A DNA stretch of 64,000 bases. Origin: Enhygromyxa salina (GTDB taxonomy: Bacteria > Myxococcota_A > Polyangia > Nannocystales > Nannocystaceae). The position numbers were made by a program, and so were the translations under genes. The notes beneath the pieces were generated by a model. It made no database searches. It had not been told where the DNA came from and was given only the letters and a program-made list of their open reading frames with translations. This document shows, one piece after another, positions 18,583-27,751 of this stretch (its first letter is position 1; each line of letters opens with the position of its first letter). The stretch is from contig NZ_JMCC02000015.1 in assembly GCF_000737335.2 (NCBI RefSeq), positions 62,001 to 126,000 of the forward strand. The letters run 5' to 3'.

Positions 18583-19506
18583 TCAGCCGCCAGCGCCGCA
18601 GGTCCACTTGCCCATCACGGTGGGCTTGTCCTTCAGCTCCACCATGCGCTCGCCGGCCCCACCATCGAAGCTGATCCCGGTCCACAGTTCGCGCTTGCCG
18701 TCGCCATTGAGGTCGACCGCACCGAACAGCTTGATGACGTCCGCGCCCTTCTTTGCTTGGTCGATCAGCTGCAGCTTGGTGAGGTCGCCCCCGGGCGCCA
18801 TGAACAGGCCCGAGAACAGGTAGGTGTCGGGATCATTGGGGTTGATCAACACCGCCGAAGCGAACAGCTCGTCGGTGCCGTCGCCGTCGATGTCGATGGT
18901 GGCTTTTTGCTTCGGCTGAAACTCGCCCGCCGACTTCTTCACCTTGGCGATCGCCTCTTGAACCGCCTTGGTCTCTGCTTCATCGAGGCGGGCCCCGCGG
19001 TCGGACCAGGTGTCGGGGCTGATCTGCGTGAACGTGGGCGCGAGTGACTTGGGCCAGACCGCCCAGTCGTAGTCGGCGCCGCTCGACAGAGCGGCCACCG
19101 GGATCGCCCCTTCGTCGGCACACATCGAGGTCGCCGTCCCCGCCCCGGTCTTCTCGAGCGCCTTCTTGCCAAAGCTGGACTCCATGTAGACCTCGGACCC
19201 CTCGGCCACCAGCCCGACACAGTCGGCCCCACTGGCCAACGCACCTTTGTCCTTGTTGAAGCAGGCCAGAGGTGTCAGCGCACCATCGACCGAGAACACG
19301 ACCGTACTGGTCTCGGGCGGCGTGGGCCCCGACAGATCGAAGCGCGGCTCGACCGGCCCCGGATCAGGCAACACCACCGGCTCGGGCGCCGTCTTCACTT
19401 CTTTCTCCGGCTCCGGCTCCGGATCTTTCTTGCAGCCGGGGAGCACCAGCGTGAACAGAGTCAAGACCGACAGGCCGCGGAAGAGCTGCATGGAAGCGCG
19501 AGTCAT
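18583..19506 (-). CDS. Predicted lipoprotein with calcium-loop-like DxDGDG motif
   Basis: 307 residues from ATG 19506 (ATG 19491 also possible). Signal peptide with lipobox LPGC (LTLFTLVLPGCKKD), then a Glu/Pro linker. The C-terminal third has ATIDIDGDGTDELFASAVL and FGAVDLNGDGKRELWTGISF, two FG-GAP/VCBS-like calcium-binding loops (DxDGDG, DxNGDG). It is thus probably an outer-membrane-anchored surface protein. The repeat region behind its start is non-coding. Confidence 0.75.
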   Translation of the reverse strand: MTRASMQLFRGLSVLTLFTLVLPGCKKDPEPEPEKEVKTAPEPVVLPDPGPVEPRFDLSGPTPPETSTVVFSVDGALTPLACFNKDKGALASGADCVGLVAEGSEVYMESSFGKKALEKTGAGTATSMCADEGAIPVAALSSGADYDWAVWPKSLAPTFTQISPDTWSDRGARLDEAETKAVQEAIAKVKKSAGEFQPKQKATIDIDGDGTDELFASAVLINPNDPDTYLFSGLFMAPGGDLTKLQLIDQAKKGADVIKLFGAVDLNGDGKRELWTGISFDGGAGERMVELKDKPTVMGKWTCGAGG

Positions 19507-20514
19507 CGGCCGCAATTTATCACCCTTGGCCGTGACCCGCTTCCCCTGCCCCAAAGAGCGAGGAGCCGAGGCGCCAGCGAAGTGCGAAGTGCCAAGTGTC
19601 CGCCGGCCTCAGCGGCCTCCCCCTGGACCGACGAAGTTCCCCCGGGGGTCCAAAGTGCCCCCTCTTGGCCATAACGGCCAGTGCGCACAGGAGCGGGTGC
19701 GTCTATGTTGCTCGTGCGCTGGGGACCAGGAGCCTGCAGCGCGCGGCTGCCAGAGGTCCAACTGGCAGTGTCGGTGGAGCCCCAGATGAGGACGGGGGGT
19801 GGCCTGGGAAGGGTCCGCCTCCCGTCCGCGAGTCTGTAGAGCTTCCCCCGCGAGCATCGAAGTGCCAAGCCGGCCGCGGAAGTCGAAAGCGAATGGAGCG
19901 CCCTCCGCCGGCCGTGGCTGCCCAGACAAGGGCCCCTCGAGGGGCCCCGGGAGCGGGCGAAGCGAGCGACCCGCGAAGTGCCAAACCATACGAATGGAGC
20001 GCCCTCCGCCGGGCCGTTGCTGCCCAGACAAGAGCCCCCTTCGAGGCCTTCGAGGGGGCCACACATACCCCCGCGAACAATCGCCCCCAGGAGCGAGCGA
20101 AGCGAGCGACCCGCGAAGTGCCAAACCCATACGAATGAAGCGCCCCCCGCCGGGCCGTTGCTGCCCAGACAAGAACCCCCGCGAACAATCGCCCCCCGGG
20201 AGCGAGCGAAGCGAGCGACCCGCGAAGTGCCAAACCATACGAATGGAGCGCCCTCCGCTGGCCGTGGCTGCCCAGACGAGAGCCCCCTTCCAGGGGGCCA
20301 CACATACCCCCGCGACAATCGCCCCCGGTAGCGAGCGAAGCGAGCGACCCGCGAAGTGCCAAACCATACGAATGGAGCGCCCTCCGCCGGCCTGTTGCTG
20401 CCCAGACGAGAGCCCCCTTCCAGGGGGCCACACATACCCCCGCGAACAAACGCCCCCCCGGGAGCGAGCGAAGCGAGTGACCTGCGAAGTGCGAAACCGG
20501 CCGGGGGGGTCTAA
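19507..20514 (+). repeat. 1-kb repeat region with SERSER-type tandem array
   Basis: The array proper is 19858-20513: the core GCGAAGTGC recurs at about 19859, 19973, 20113, 20222, 20351 and 20484, spacing 109-140 bases. A full unit contains GAGCGAGCGAAGCGAGCGAC, CCGCGAAGTGCCAAACCATA, CGAATGGAGCGCCCTCCGCC, GTTGCTGCCCAGAC and CACACATACCCCCGCGAACA. Units differ by indels around the CCCCCTT...AGGGGG hairpin. 19556-19857 holds diverged pieces plus a CTGCCAG/CTGGCAG hairpin (about 19748-19769). Frames are open on both strands throughout, as expected of repeat DNA; I call no gene. Confidence 0.85.
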
Positions 20515-22056
20515 TTAAAACGAGATGTCGAGGTAGAGGTTGCCGATCGTCATCCACTGCTTGTAGATGCCGTCAGCGCTAGCCTGCCGGGTCGGCGGCT
20601 GGAACTCGTTGAACACGCTCTGCCCCTTGGTATCCACCGTCAGATAGATGATCTGCCCAACCGTCGCGCCCAGCGCCACGCGCTCGTGAGCCTGCCACAG
20701 CGCCCCGAGCGTCACGGTGATCTTGTCCATGTCGAGCAGCGCCGGGTCAACGGTCTCGACGGGGATCGCCGAGCTGTCGTAGCCAAGCCCGATGTAGGTC
20801 TCGAGCTCGTCGATGAACCAGTAGCCAACGCCCACCCGCACGCCGCCCGCGTCCTTCCAAAACCGCGGAAGGTGCTGGGTCACGTCCACGACGTTCTCGT
20901 CGCCGGCGCCGAAGCTCGAGGGATCCTCGAGGGCGGTGTCGGCGTTCGGAAAGTCGCACTTGCGGGTGTCGTCGTTGGACGGGTCAGTCTTGACGATCAA
21001 CACGCACTGCTTGTCGAACACGGACCAGCGCGTGTAGTCGGCGAACACCCGCAGCTCGAGCTTGGGGATGGGTCGCACGCGAAAGCCAAGCCGGACGATG
21101 TCAGGGTAGGTCTGCGTGACCTCGACGTTGGTCACCGCGACCTCGCCGGTCGTGAAGATGTTGGTCAGCTCGCCCTTGAGCGCCATGCCGCCAGAGACGT
21201 TGGGCTGGCTGGTGTACGAGCCGCCGATCCAAAACACGTCTTTGACGGGCTCGACCGTGAAGCCGGCGGCGAACCCACCTTGCCAGCCCGAGGCCTTCAG
21301 CCAGCTGCGGCCCTCTTTGAGCCGGTAGTTGTCAGGGTCCGTGCCCGAGACCAGGTTGTCGGTGCCGTCGGCGTTGCGGGCCCGAACGGTGTCGATTGAG
21401 CTGTAGATCGCGCTGCCGCTGACGCCAAGGGTGAGGTTGGCGGCGGCCTTGATCTTGAACGCGATCGCGCCGGTAAAATAGAACGAGCGGATGTTGCCGT
21501 CGATCGCATACCAGCGCTGCACGCCGTCGTAGGCGCCGGGGTAGTCCGGGTCGTTCTTGAATTGATCGTTCTTGCCCCACGCCGAGCCCCCGCCAAACGG
21601 CACGTAGACCGCCGCGGCGCCGTAAACGAAGTCGGTGCCAAAGTCCGAGGTCACGCCCAAGAACGGAGCGCCCGCGACGTTGAACAGGTCAGCGGTGCCG
21701 TTGTTGGCCCCGTTGGCCTCGTCGAGGCTGATGTTGGGGCCCATGGCGCCGGGCTGCGGGTTCACTGCGCTCTCGGGGCGCGTGTATTGGACCTTGCGCA
21801 GCGCGATCAGGCCGTCGACGAAGATGTGGGTGCCCTTGGACAGGGCGATCGCGCCAGGGTTGTAGTAGATCGTGGTCGCGTTGGTGCCGGTGGGGTGGCC
21901 GTGCTCGCCGCCGAAGCGAGCGGTGCCAATGCCCGAGGCGTCGGCGCTTGGGGCCCACAGGCCAACGCAGAGCAAGCTGGCGAACCCGGCCGCCCACTTT
22001 GCGAGCGAGGTTGAAGAGCCAGAGCGAGGTGAAGCAGTGAAGCGGGGGGTGCTCAT
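20515..22056 (-). CDS. FadL/OmpP1-family outer-membrane transporter
   Basis: 513 residues from ATG 22056. Signal peptide ends near APSADASG, and the mature N-terminus GIGTARFGGEHGHPTGTNAT then IYYNPGAIALSKG matches the FadL hatch, with its NPGAL-type motif. Alternating beta-strands fill the rest and the protein ends in LYLDISF, the C-terminal Phe signal for barrel insertion. FadL proteins carry hydrophobic molecules across the outer membrane. The stop directly abuts the repeat array. The lipoprotein gene ends 50 bases upstream, suggesting an operon. Confidence 0.85.
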   Translation of the reverse strand: MSTPRFTASPRSGSSTSLAKWAAGFASLLCVGLWAPSADASGIGTARFGGEHGHPTGTNATTIYYNPGAIALSKGTHIFVDGLIALRKVQYTRPESAVNPQPGAMGPNISLDEANGANNGTADLFNVAGAPFLGVTSDFGTDFVYGAAAVYVPFGGGSAWGKNDQFKNDPDYPGAYDGVQRWYAIDGNIRSFYFTGAIAFKIKAAANLTLGVSGSAIYSSIDTVRARNADGTDNLVSGTDPDNYRLKEGRSWLKASGWQGGFAAGFTVEPVKDVFWIGGSYTSQPNVSGGMALKGELTNIFTTGEVAVTNVEVTQTYPDIVRLGFRVRPIPKLELRVFADYTRWSVFDKQCVLIVKTDPSNDDTRKCDFPNADTALEDPSSFGAGDENVVDVTQHLPRFWKDAGGVRVGVGYWFIDELETYIGLGYDSSAIPVETVDPALLDMDKITVTLGALWQAHERVALGATVGQIIYLTVDTKGQSVFNEFQPPTRQASADGIYKQWMTIGNLYLDISF

Positions 22057-22106
22057 GTTGGAATCGCGTGAGATCGAGAGAGAGGGGAGAGACACCGGGC
22101 TTCAGC

Positions 22107-23297
22107 TCAGAGCTGACTGCACTTGTATGGGAATTCAGTTGGCAAGGTGCCGGGATCCGAGCCGTCGTCGGCGAGGCGCTTGGCGGCGAAGGTCGAGCCG
22201 GCGAGGTCGGACTCGAGCGGGCTCATCAACATGCCGCTGAGCGTGCCGCACATGCTGTTGAAGTTGCGGATCTCGCCATCGATGACCAACGACGCCGTGA
22301 TGTCGCTGCCGGTGATCGGGTTGGCGCCGCCCTCGACCGAGACCACGCCCATGTCGATCATGTACTTGCCGTCAGCGTCGACCGGGACGCCCGGGAACTC
22401 GAGCGGATCGCCGATGAACTCGCGCGGGCTCAGGATCTCGCCCTGGTCGAGGCTGAGCGGCTGGAAGCTGAAGTCTGCGGTGTCGCTGAGCCCGTCGGCC
22501 GAGGCCGTATAGGTGACCGTGGTCGCAAACTGCAGGGGAAGATCAGGACCGAGCGAGGTCTCGAGCGCCCACAAGAAGGTGCCCGAGAACTCTGGCTCCT
22601 CCATGTCCGGGACCATGTTGCAGCGGTACGGGAACATGAGCGGCAGCGTGCTTGGATCCGAGCCGTCGTCGGCCAGGCGCAGCGCCGCGAAGGTCGAGCC
22701 GGCGAGGTCGGACTCGAGCGGACTCATCAGCATGCCGGTCAGCTCACCGCACAGCGCGTCGGCATGGACGATGCGACCGAGGACCACGAGCGACGCCGTG
22801 ATGTCGCTGCCGGTGATCGGGTTCGCCGCGCCATCGACCATGACGATGCCCATGTCGAGCTCGTAGTTGCCGTCCATGTCGAACTCGACACCGGGGAACA
22901 CGAGCGGATCCCCGACGAACTCGCGCGGGGTCAGGACCTCGCCCTGGTCGAGGCTCAGCGGCTGGAATGACAGGTCGGCGACCGCGCCCGAGCCATCTTC
23001 GTTGACGGTCATGTCGATCGTCGTGACGAATTGCAGCGGTAACTCCGGCCCCAGCGAGGTCTCGAGCGCGAACAGGTAGGCGCCGCTCATGTCCGGGACG
23101 CCCTCGATGCCCGTGTCGCCGTCGCCGTCGCCGTCGCCCTCGCCCTCGCCCTCGCCCGCGTCCATGCGGTGGTCCTTGCTCCCGTCGATGAACTCGTTGA
23201 ACCGAGCCTCGGGATCGGGACAACCACTGGCGAGCAACATGAGCGCTGCGATGCCAGAGGCGCGAAGCGTGACGACGGAGGTAGTTTTCAGGGCCAT
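22107..23297 (-). CDS. Lipoprotein with two tandem copies of a ~160-residue domain
   Basis: 396 residues; signal peptide with lipobox LASGC, then an EGEGEGDGDGDGD linker. Residues about 68-230 and 233-396 are clear repeats: both have LFALETSLGP/LWALETSLGP, FQPLSLDQGE, GDPL.FPGV, NPITGSDITASLV, LMSPLESDLAGSTFAA.RLAD and end in FPY.C. The family is unknown to me. The N-half carries one Cys pair and so does the C-half. It precedes the FadL gene by 50 bases on the same strand, so a surface partner of that porin is plausible. Confidence 0.8.
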   Translation of the reverse strand: MALKTTSVVTLRASGIAALMLLASGCPDPEARFNEFIDGSKDHRMDAGEGEGEGDGDGDGDTGIEGVPDMSGAYLFALETSLGPELPLQFVTTIDMTVNEDGSGAVADLSFQPLSLDQGEVLTPREFVGDPLVFPGVEFDMDGNYELDMGIVMVDGAANPITGSDITASLVVLGRIVHADALCGELTGMLMSPLESDLAGSTFAALRLADDGSDPSTLPLMFPYRCNMVPDMEEPEFSGTFLWALETSLGPDLPLQFATTVTYTASADGLSDTADFSFQPLSLDQGEILSPREFIGDPLEFPGVPVDADGKYMIDMGVVSVEGGANPITGSDITASLVIDGEIRNFNSMCGTLSGMLMSPLESDLAGSTFAAKRLADDGSDPGTLPTEFPYKCSQL

Positions 23298-23354
23298 GAT
23301 CGTGTCCTCGGGCGAGCGGACGGTGCTCGCTAGCGATGGTACACGACCCGGCCG

Positions 23355-23801
23355 TTAGGACGGTAGCGCTCGAAGCCTCGAGACGGCGGCAACAATCTCG
23401 TCGGGCTTGGCCCGAACATCTGCCACGTTGCACAACCACTCTGCAGCTTCGTCGAGCTCGCGGATTGTGCGCATCGGGATGCCGGTTTGGCCTTGGAAGA
23501 TCTGCGTCATGATGCTCGACATGATCGAGGCCCCAAGCCCAACGAGCCCACCGACGACCGTTGCCATGGCCTCGACCCCGGGGTCACCCGTTGTCGCGTC
23601 ACGGTAGTAAGCCCGGACCTCCTGGCCCATTGGCGGCAGGATCTTGTCCGGCACCATCAACATCGGTGCCCGACCAACTTGGTCGGCGAACACCTTGAAG
23701 AGCGCAATCTCGGCCTTGGCCTCATCGAGGTCTGGAGGCTCGGCGTGGTGGATGATGAACAGCCGCCCGACCTCGGCGACCCGCGGCTCTCTCTCTGACA
23801 T
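23355..23801 (-). CDS. Unrecognised 148-residue protein, STAS-like layout
   Basis: No signal peptide. An N-terminal alternating alpha/beta stretch (RLFIIHHAEPPDLDEAKAEI, GRAPMLMVPDKILPP) is followed by a Gly/Ala/Ser-rich hydrophobic helix, VVGGLVGLGASIMSSIM, and a helical end with IRELDEAAEWLCNV. The overall plan resembles the many short STAS/SpoIIAA-like proteins of myxobacteria, but I cannot assign a family. The upstream gene on the same strand is uvrD, 77 bases away. Confidence 0.6.
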   Translation of the reverse strand: MSEREPRVAEVGRLFIIHHAEPPDLDEAKAEIALFKVFADQVGRAPMLMVPDKILPPMGQEVRAYYRDATTGDPGVEAMATVVGGLVGLGASIMSSIMTQIFQGQTGIPMRTIRELDEAAEWLCNVADVRAKPDEIVAAVSRLRALPS

Positions 23802-23823
23802 CTAGATTGTGTCTACCACGAAC

Positions 23824-23845
23824 AGCGGCCCGACCGCAGGCCGCT
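23824..23845 (-). terminator. Hairpin downstream of uvrD
   Basis: AGCGGCC (23824-23830) pairs with GGCCGCT (23839-23845) around an 8-base loop, 33 bases past the uvrD stop. On the minus strand no long T-run follows, so this is a structural candidate only. Confidence 0.4.
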
Positions 23846-23877
23846 TTGGTCGTTGTGTCGTGATTTTCTGTCGTGAT

Positions 23878-25947
23878 TCATGGGCGCGGTCCGCCACCTG
23901 CGAGCTGACTCATGAAGGCGTCCGCGAGTTCCTCCATGGTTTGGGTCGTCAGCTTCTCTTGATCGCGCACGTCGTACTGCTCGATCACGCCGCTGTCTTC
24001 GTCGGGGAGCTCCTTTAGGAACCGGCTGGGCAGCACTTCGAGCTCGCGCCCGCGATCGACGCGGGTGGTCGCGCGCATCAACCACAGTCGATCCCGCGCC
24101 CGCGTGATGCCCACGTACAGCAGCCGACGCTCCTCCTCGACGTCGCCCGAGATCGCGTCGGACAGCCGCGGCGCCTCCGTGCGCTTGTGTGGCATGGTGC
24201 CCTCCTCAACCCCAAGAATGAACACATTTCCCCACTCCAGGCCCTTGGCCGAGTGGAAGGTGGAGAGCGTGACGAGGTCGGGCGGCTGGTCCTCCTCGTC
24301 CTTCTTCTTGAGGTTGAGGTTGCCCAGGTATTCGTTCCACTTGGGCTTGGCTTGCTTGTCCCAAGCGCGGCGCTCGAACTTGTCGACGCTGTTGAGCAAG
24401 AACTCGACGCCGCTCCAGCGATTTTGGGTGGCCTCGCCCGAGCCGGTGTCCTTGAGCACGTTGTCGCGCAGGCGAACCTCGACCAGCAGGCTGCGCAGCG
24501 CCTCGGCGGCGGTGGTCTGGTGGAGCTGCCCCTGGGCGTGGCGGATCTGCTGCGAGAAGCGCTCGAGCGCTTGGCGAGGGCGGGGGCCGATTCCATCGAT
24601 CTCTGCGACGTGATGGACCGCGTCGATCAGCCGCTTGTCGTGGGACTCCGCCCACATCCCGAGCCGATCGATCGTCTTGCGCCCGATCCCCTTCGAGGGG
24701 GTGTCGAGGGCCCGCCGCACGGCGATCTCGTCGGACGGCATGACCAGACACTTGAGGTACGCGGTCGCGTCCTTGACCTCTTTTTTGTCGTAGAAGGGCT
24801 GGCCGCCGAGCACCCGGAACGCGATGCCGTGCTCTTGCAGGTTCTGCTCGACGATCCGGGCCTGGCGAGTCGAGCGATACAGCACCGCGATCTCGCGGCC
24901 GCGGACCCCCTCTTTGTTCACGAGCTCGTAGATCTTGTCGGCCACCCAGCTCGACTCCATGGGGCCGTCGCGGGTGACCACGATCTGAACTTTTTCGCCG
25001 CCGCGGCGGGCCGGCACCAGCTGCTTGTCGTGGCGCGAGGTGTTGTGGACGATCAGCGCGTTGGCGCAGGTCGTGATCGGCGGCTTTGAGCGGTAGTTGG
25101 CCTCGAGTCGGATGACCTTGGCGTCGCGGAAGTAGACGTCGAAGCCGAGGATGTTGGCGACCTTGGCCCCGCGCCAGCCGTAGATCGCCTGGTCGTCGTC
25201 GCCGACCACACACAGGTTGCGCTCGGGGCCAAGTAGCTCGAGCAACATCTGAAACTGCGCGGTGTTGGTGTCTTGGTACTCGTCGACGAGCAAGTACCGG
25301 AACCGCTCGCGCCAGCGCTGCTGGCAGTCGGGGTCTTCCTGCAGGCGCGCAGCGATGCGGCACACGAGGTCATCGAAGTCCACGCACGCGAGGCTGCGCA
25401 GGCGATCTTCGTAGCTGTCGTACAGCTCCGAGGCGATGTCGTCGTAGTCGTTGGACGAGATGATGTTCTTGACCTGCTCGGTCGACAGGAAGTCGTTCTT
25501 CCACAGGCTGATGCGCTGGACGATCGCGCCAAGATCGAAGCGGCGCTTGCTGGCCGGGCCGTGGTAGCCGTGCTCGCGCAGCAGCGAGCGCACGACCCCG
25601 TAGACGTCGCCCTGATCGAGGATCTGGAACCGCTTGGGCACGTCGAAGCCCTTGGGATCCTCGCGCATCATCCACGCGCCCAGGCTGTGGAAGGTGCCGA
25701 GCACCAGCTCGCCCGCGCGCTTCTTGCCGACCATCTTGGCGATGCGCTCGCGCATCTCGTCGGCGGCCTTGTTGGTGAACGAGAGCGCGACGATCTGCCC
25801 GGGCTCGACCCCTTGCTCGAGCAGGTGGGCGATGCGGTGGGTGATCACCCGGGTCTTGCCCGAGCCCGCCCCCGCGAGCACCAACAGCGGGCCCTGGGTG
25901 TGGAGCACGGCCTCGCGCTGGGCGGGGTTGAGGGCAGAGAGATCCAT
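23878..25947 (-). CDS. uvrD: UvrD/PcrA-type superfamily 1 DNA helicase
   Basis: 689 residues from ATG 25947; the frame extends to 25998 but MDLSALNPAQREAVLHTQGP is the family start. Complete SF1A helicase motifs: Walker A LAGAGSGKTR (Lys31), Walker B VDEYQDTN, VVGDDDQAIYGWRGA, LEANYRS, LSTFHSAKGLEWGNVFILG and the final VGITRARDRLWL. It unwinds DNA 3' to 5' in repair and replication restart. PcrA is an equally valid name. The divergent neighbour folP shares the intergenic promoter region. Confidence 0.95.
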   Translation of the reverse strand: MDLSALNPAQREAVLHTQGPLLVLAGAGSGKTRVITHRIAHLLEQGVEPGQIVALSFTNKAADEMRERIAKMVGKKRAGELVLGTFHSLGAWMMREDPKGFDVPKRFQILDQGDVYGVVRSLLREHGYHGPASKRRFDLGAIVQRISLWKNDFLSTEQVKNIISSNDYDDIASELYDSYEDRLRSLACVDFDDLVCRIAARLQEDPDCQQRWRERFRYLLVDEYQDTNTAQFQMLLELLGPERNLCVVGDDDQAIYGWRGAKVANILGFDVYFRDAKVIRLEANYRSKPPITTCANALIVHNTSRHDKQLVPARRGGEKVQIVVTRDGPMESSWVADKIYELVNKEGVRGREIAVLYRSTRQARIVEQNLQEHGIAFRVLGGQPFYDKKEVKDATAYLKCLVMPSDEIAVRRALDTPSKGIGRKTIDRLGMWAESHDKRLIDAVHHVAEIDGIGPRPRQALERFSQQIRHAQGQLHQTTAAEALRSLLVEVRLRDNVLKDTGSGEATQNRWSGVEFLLNSVDKFERRAWDKQAKPKWNEYLGNLNLKKKDEEDQPPDLVTLSTFHSAKGLEWGNVFILGVEEGTMPHKRTEAPRLSDAISGDVEEERRLLYVGITRARDRLWLMRATTRVDRGRELEVLPSRFLKELPDEDSGVIEQYDVRDQEKLTTQTMEELADAFMSQLAGGGPRP

Positions 25948-26076
25948 CGCGCAGCCGGGCCGGACTTTTACTGGGAGGATCTGTCGGGCGCAAGCCAACA
26001 GCCACCGCCGGAGTGACGCGGCGCGCTGGCTGCCGAGCTACCGAGGGTGGGGCGACTGAGGTATGAACCCCCCGCC

Positions 26077-26967
26077 GTGACCCGCACTTGGCACCACGCT
26101 CACGCAGCGCTCGCGCTCGACCGCTGCCTGGTGATGGCCGTGGTCAACGTCACCCCGGACAGCTTTCACGACGGCGGTCGCTGGATCGTCGAGTCGCGCG
26201 ATCGGCCCAACGTCTCGGTCGTGGTTGGGCAGTGTCGGCGCTGGGTCGAGCAAGGCGCGGACATCCTGGATGTTGGCGGCGAGTCGACGCGGCCGGGCGC
26301 CGCGCCGGTCGACGAGCGCACCGAGCTCGCGCGGGTGTTGCCGATCATCGAGGCGCTGCGGGCTGACGCTGCGCTGGCCTCGGTGCCGATCAGCGTGGAC
26401 ACACGCCACGCCTTCGTGGCCAAGCAGGCCCTGGCTGCGGGCGCGGCGATCGTCAACGACATCAGCGGCCTCGCGGATCCAGACATGCCGGCGGTCGTGG
26501 CCGCGGCTGGGGCGGGGCTGGTGATCAGCCACCTGCGCGGTGAGCCGGCGACGATGCAGGCGCACGTGGACTTTGATGATCTGTTCGGCGAGATCGCCGA
26601 TGAGTTGGAGCACGCGATGACCCGCGCCCTCGCGGCCGGGGTCACGCGCGAGCAGATCGTGCTGGATCCGGGGATCGGGTTTGGCAAGACGGGTGAGCAG
26701 TCGGCCGCGCTGGTCGGCGCCAGCGAGTTCTTGGCGGCGCGCTGCGGTCGTCCGGTGCTGATCGGTGCGAGCCGCAAGCGCTTCTTGGGCGCGCTCGCGG
26801 GTGACAAGCCGGTTGAAGATCGGCAGCTCGCAAGCGTGGTCGCGGCGGTGTTGGCGGCCGCTCACGGGGCGGCGGTCGTGCGGGTCCACGATGTCGCGCA
26901 GACGGTCGAGGCCCTGCGGGTGGCTGCGGGGATCGAGGCCGCGCTCGCCCACGCGATCACGCGCTAG
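26077..26967 (+). CDS. folP: Dihydropteroate synthase
   Basis: 296 residues from GTG 26077 (GTG 26047 in frame gives 10 more residues). DHPS joins p-aminobenzoate to dihydropterin pyrophosphate in folate synthesis. Motifs are VMAVVNVTPDSFHDGG, GADILDVGGESTRPGA, INDISG-type IVNDISGLADPDM, LDPGIGFGKTGEQ and the late SRKRFLG plus RVHDV. Its TAG lies inside a (GCTAGC)4 repeat and overlaps the convergent acetyltransferase stop by 11 bases. Confidence 0.95.
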   Translation: MTRTWHHAHAALALDRCLVMAVVNVTPDSFHDGGRWIVESRDRPNVSVVVGQCRRWVEQGADILDVGGESTRPGAAPVDERTELARVLPIIEALRADAALASVPISVDTRHAFVAKQALAAGAAIVNDISGLADPDMPAVVAAAGAGLVISHLRGEPATMQAHVDFDDLFGEIADELEHAMTRALAAGVTREQIVLDPGIGFGKTGEQSAALVGASEFLAARCGRPVLIGASRKRFLGALAGDKPVEDRQLASVVAAVLAAAHGAAVVRVHDVAQTVEALRVAAGIEAALAHAITR

Positions 26968-27751
26968 CGCTAGCGCTAGCGCTAGCGCGGGCGTCCGCGC
27001 GGGGCGTCATGTAGTTGGTCAGCACGAACTGCGCCTCGAACCCCAGCGAGCGATACAGCGGCTCGCCCAGCTGCGATGCCTGCAGGACGACGTTGGCGGC
27101 GGCGGCATCGCGCGCGCGTCGGAGCGTCTCAAACATGATCTCGCGGGCCAAGCCGCGGCGACGGTGGGTCGGCAGCACGCCAACCATGTGCACGCCCACG
27201 GCGTGGGTGTCTTCGAACAACATCGAGGTTCCGACCGGCTCGTCGCCAAGCGTGGCGATCAGCAATTGCACGCCTGGCGACCCCACGATACCCGCGATGA
27301 CCGGTACATCGATCGCGTAGCCAAAGCTCAGTGATGCGGTCCGCGTCCAGGCATGGATCGACGATTCGGTCTCGACGTCGATCAGCGCGAGCCGGCCCAG
27401 CTCGCTGCCCACCTCACCGGACCGTTTGTCGCCAAGCGCCAGCGTTCGTGGCCGGTACATCCCAAGCTGCGTGAACCCAGGCTCGAGCCCAGCGCCGCCC
27501 AAGCCACGAAGCAGCTCTGGGTGCGCGCCGGGCCAGACCGGCATGACCACCGGACGATCGTCGCGCAACGCTGCGCGCAGCGACGGGACGTCTGCCTCGG
27601 TCAGAGCCTTGTCCCAGTCCAGCCAGCGTCGGTGCGGCCAGGCCTTGGACACATGAAGGGTCGTGCCAGTACCGAGCGTTCGTTGTTCGGCGCCCATCAG
27701 GCGCCACAGGTTGGTGAGGTTGCCGATGTTTGCCTGGGCTCGCGTGTTCAT
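26957..27751 (-). CDS. GNAT-family N-acetyltransferase
   Basis: 264 residues from ATG 27751. The C-terminal half is a GNAT fold: LLIATLGDEPVGTSMLFEDT, then VHMVGVLPTHRRRGLAREIM, with the acetyl-CoA R-R-x-G-L-A loop, and YRSLGFEAQFVLTNY at the end. The N-terminal half may be a second, degenerate GNAT domain. The tail is ARASASASASA, produced by the (GCTAGC)4 repeat. The start overlaps the YdcZ-like gene by 4 bases (ATGA), so the two are coupled. Substrate unknown. Confidence 0.8.
   Translation of the reverse strand: MNTRAQANIGNLTNLWRLMGAEQRTLGTGTTLHVSKAWPHRRWLDWDKALTEADVPSLRAALRDDRPVVMPVWPGAHPELLRGLGGAGLEPGFTQLGMYRPRTLALGDKRSGEVGSELGRLALIDVETESSIHAWTRTASLSFGYAIDVPVIAGIVGSPGVQLLIATLGDEPVGTSMLFEDTHAVGVHMVGVLPTHRRRGLAREIMFETLRRARDAAAANVVLQASQLGEPLYRSLGFEAQFVLTNYMTPRADARASASASASA
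26963..26986. repeat. (GCTAGC)4 at convergent gene ends
   Basis: Four exact GCTAGC hexamers; the unit is itself a palindrome. The folP stop TAG is read from the first hexamer, and the opposite-strand acetyltransferase reads through all four as an Ala-Ser repeat before its TGA at 26957-26959. Slippage here would lengthen the acetyltransferase tail by whole Ala-Ser units and leave folP intact. Confidence 0.85.

Noticed and set aside
19858..20513. CRISPR array
   Set aside because: The repeated parts are much longer than CRISPR repeats, the intervals are variable and also repeated, and no cas gene is nearby.
19503..20557. Long ORFs on both strands (up to 310 residues) in the repeat region
   Set aside because: They follow the repeat units, show repetitive sequence such as ALRGSLASLAPG, and all frames are open because of composition; no start signal or family motif was seen.
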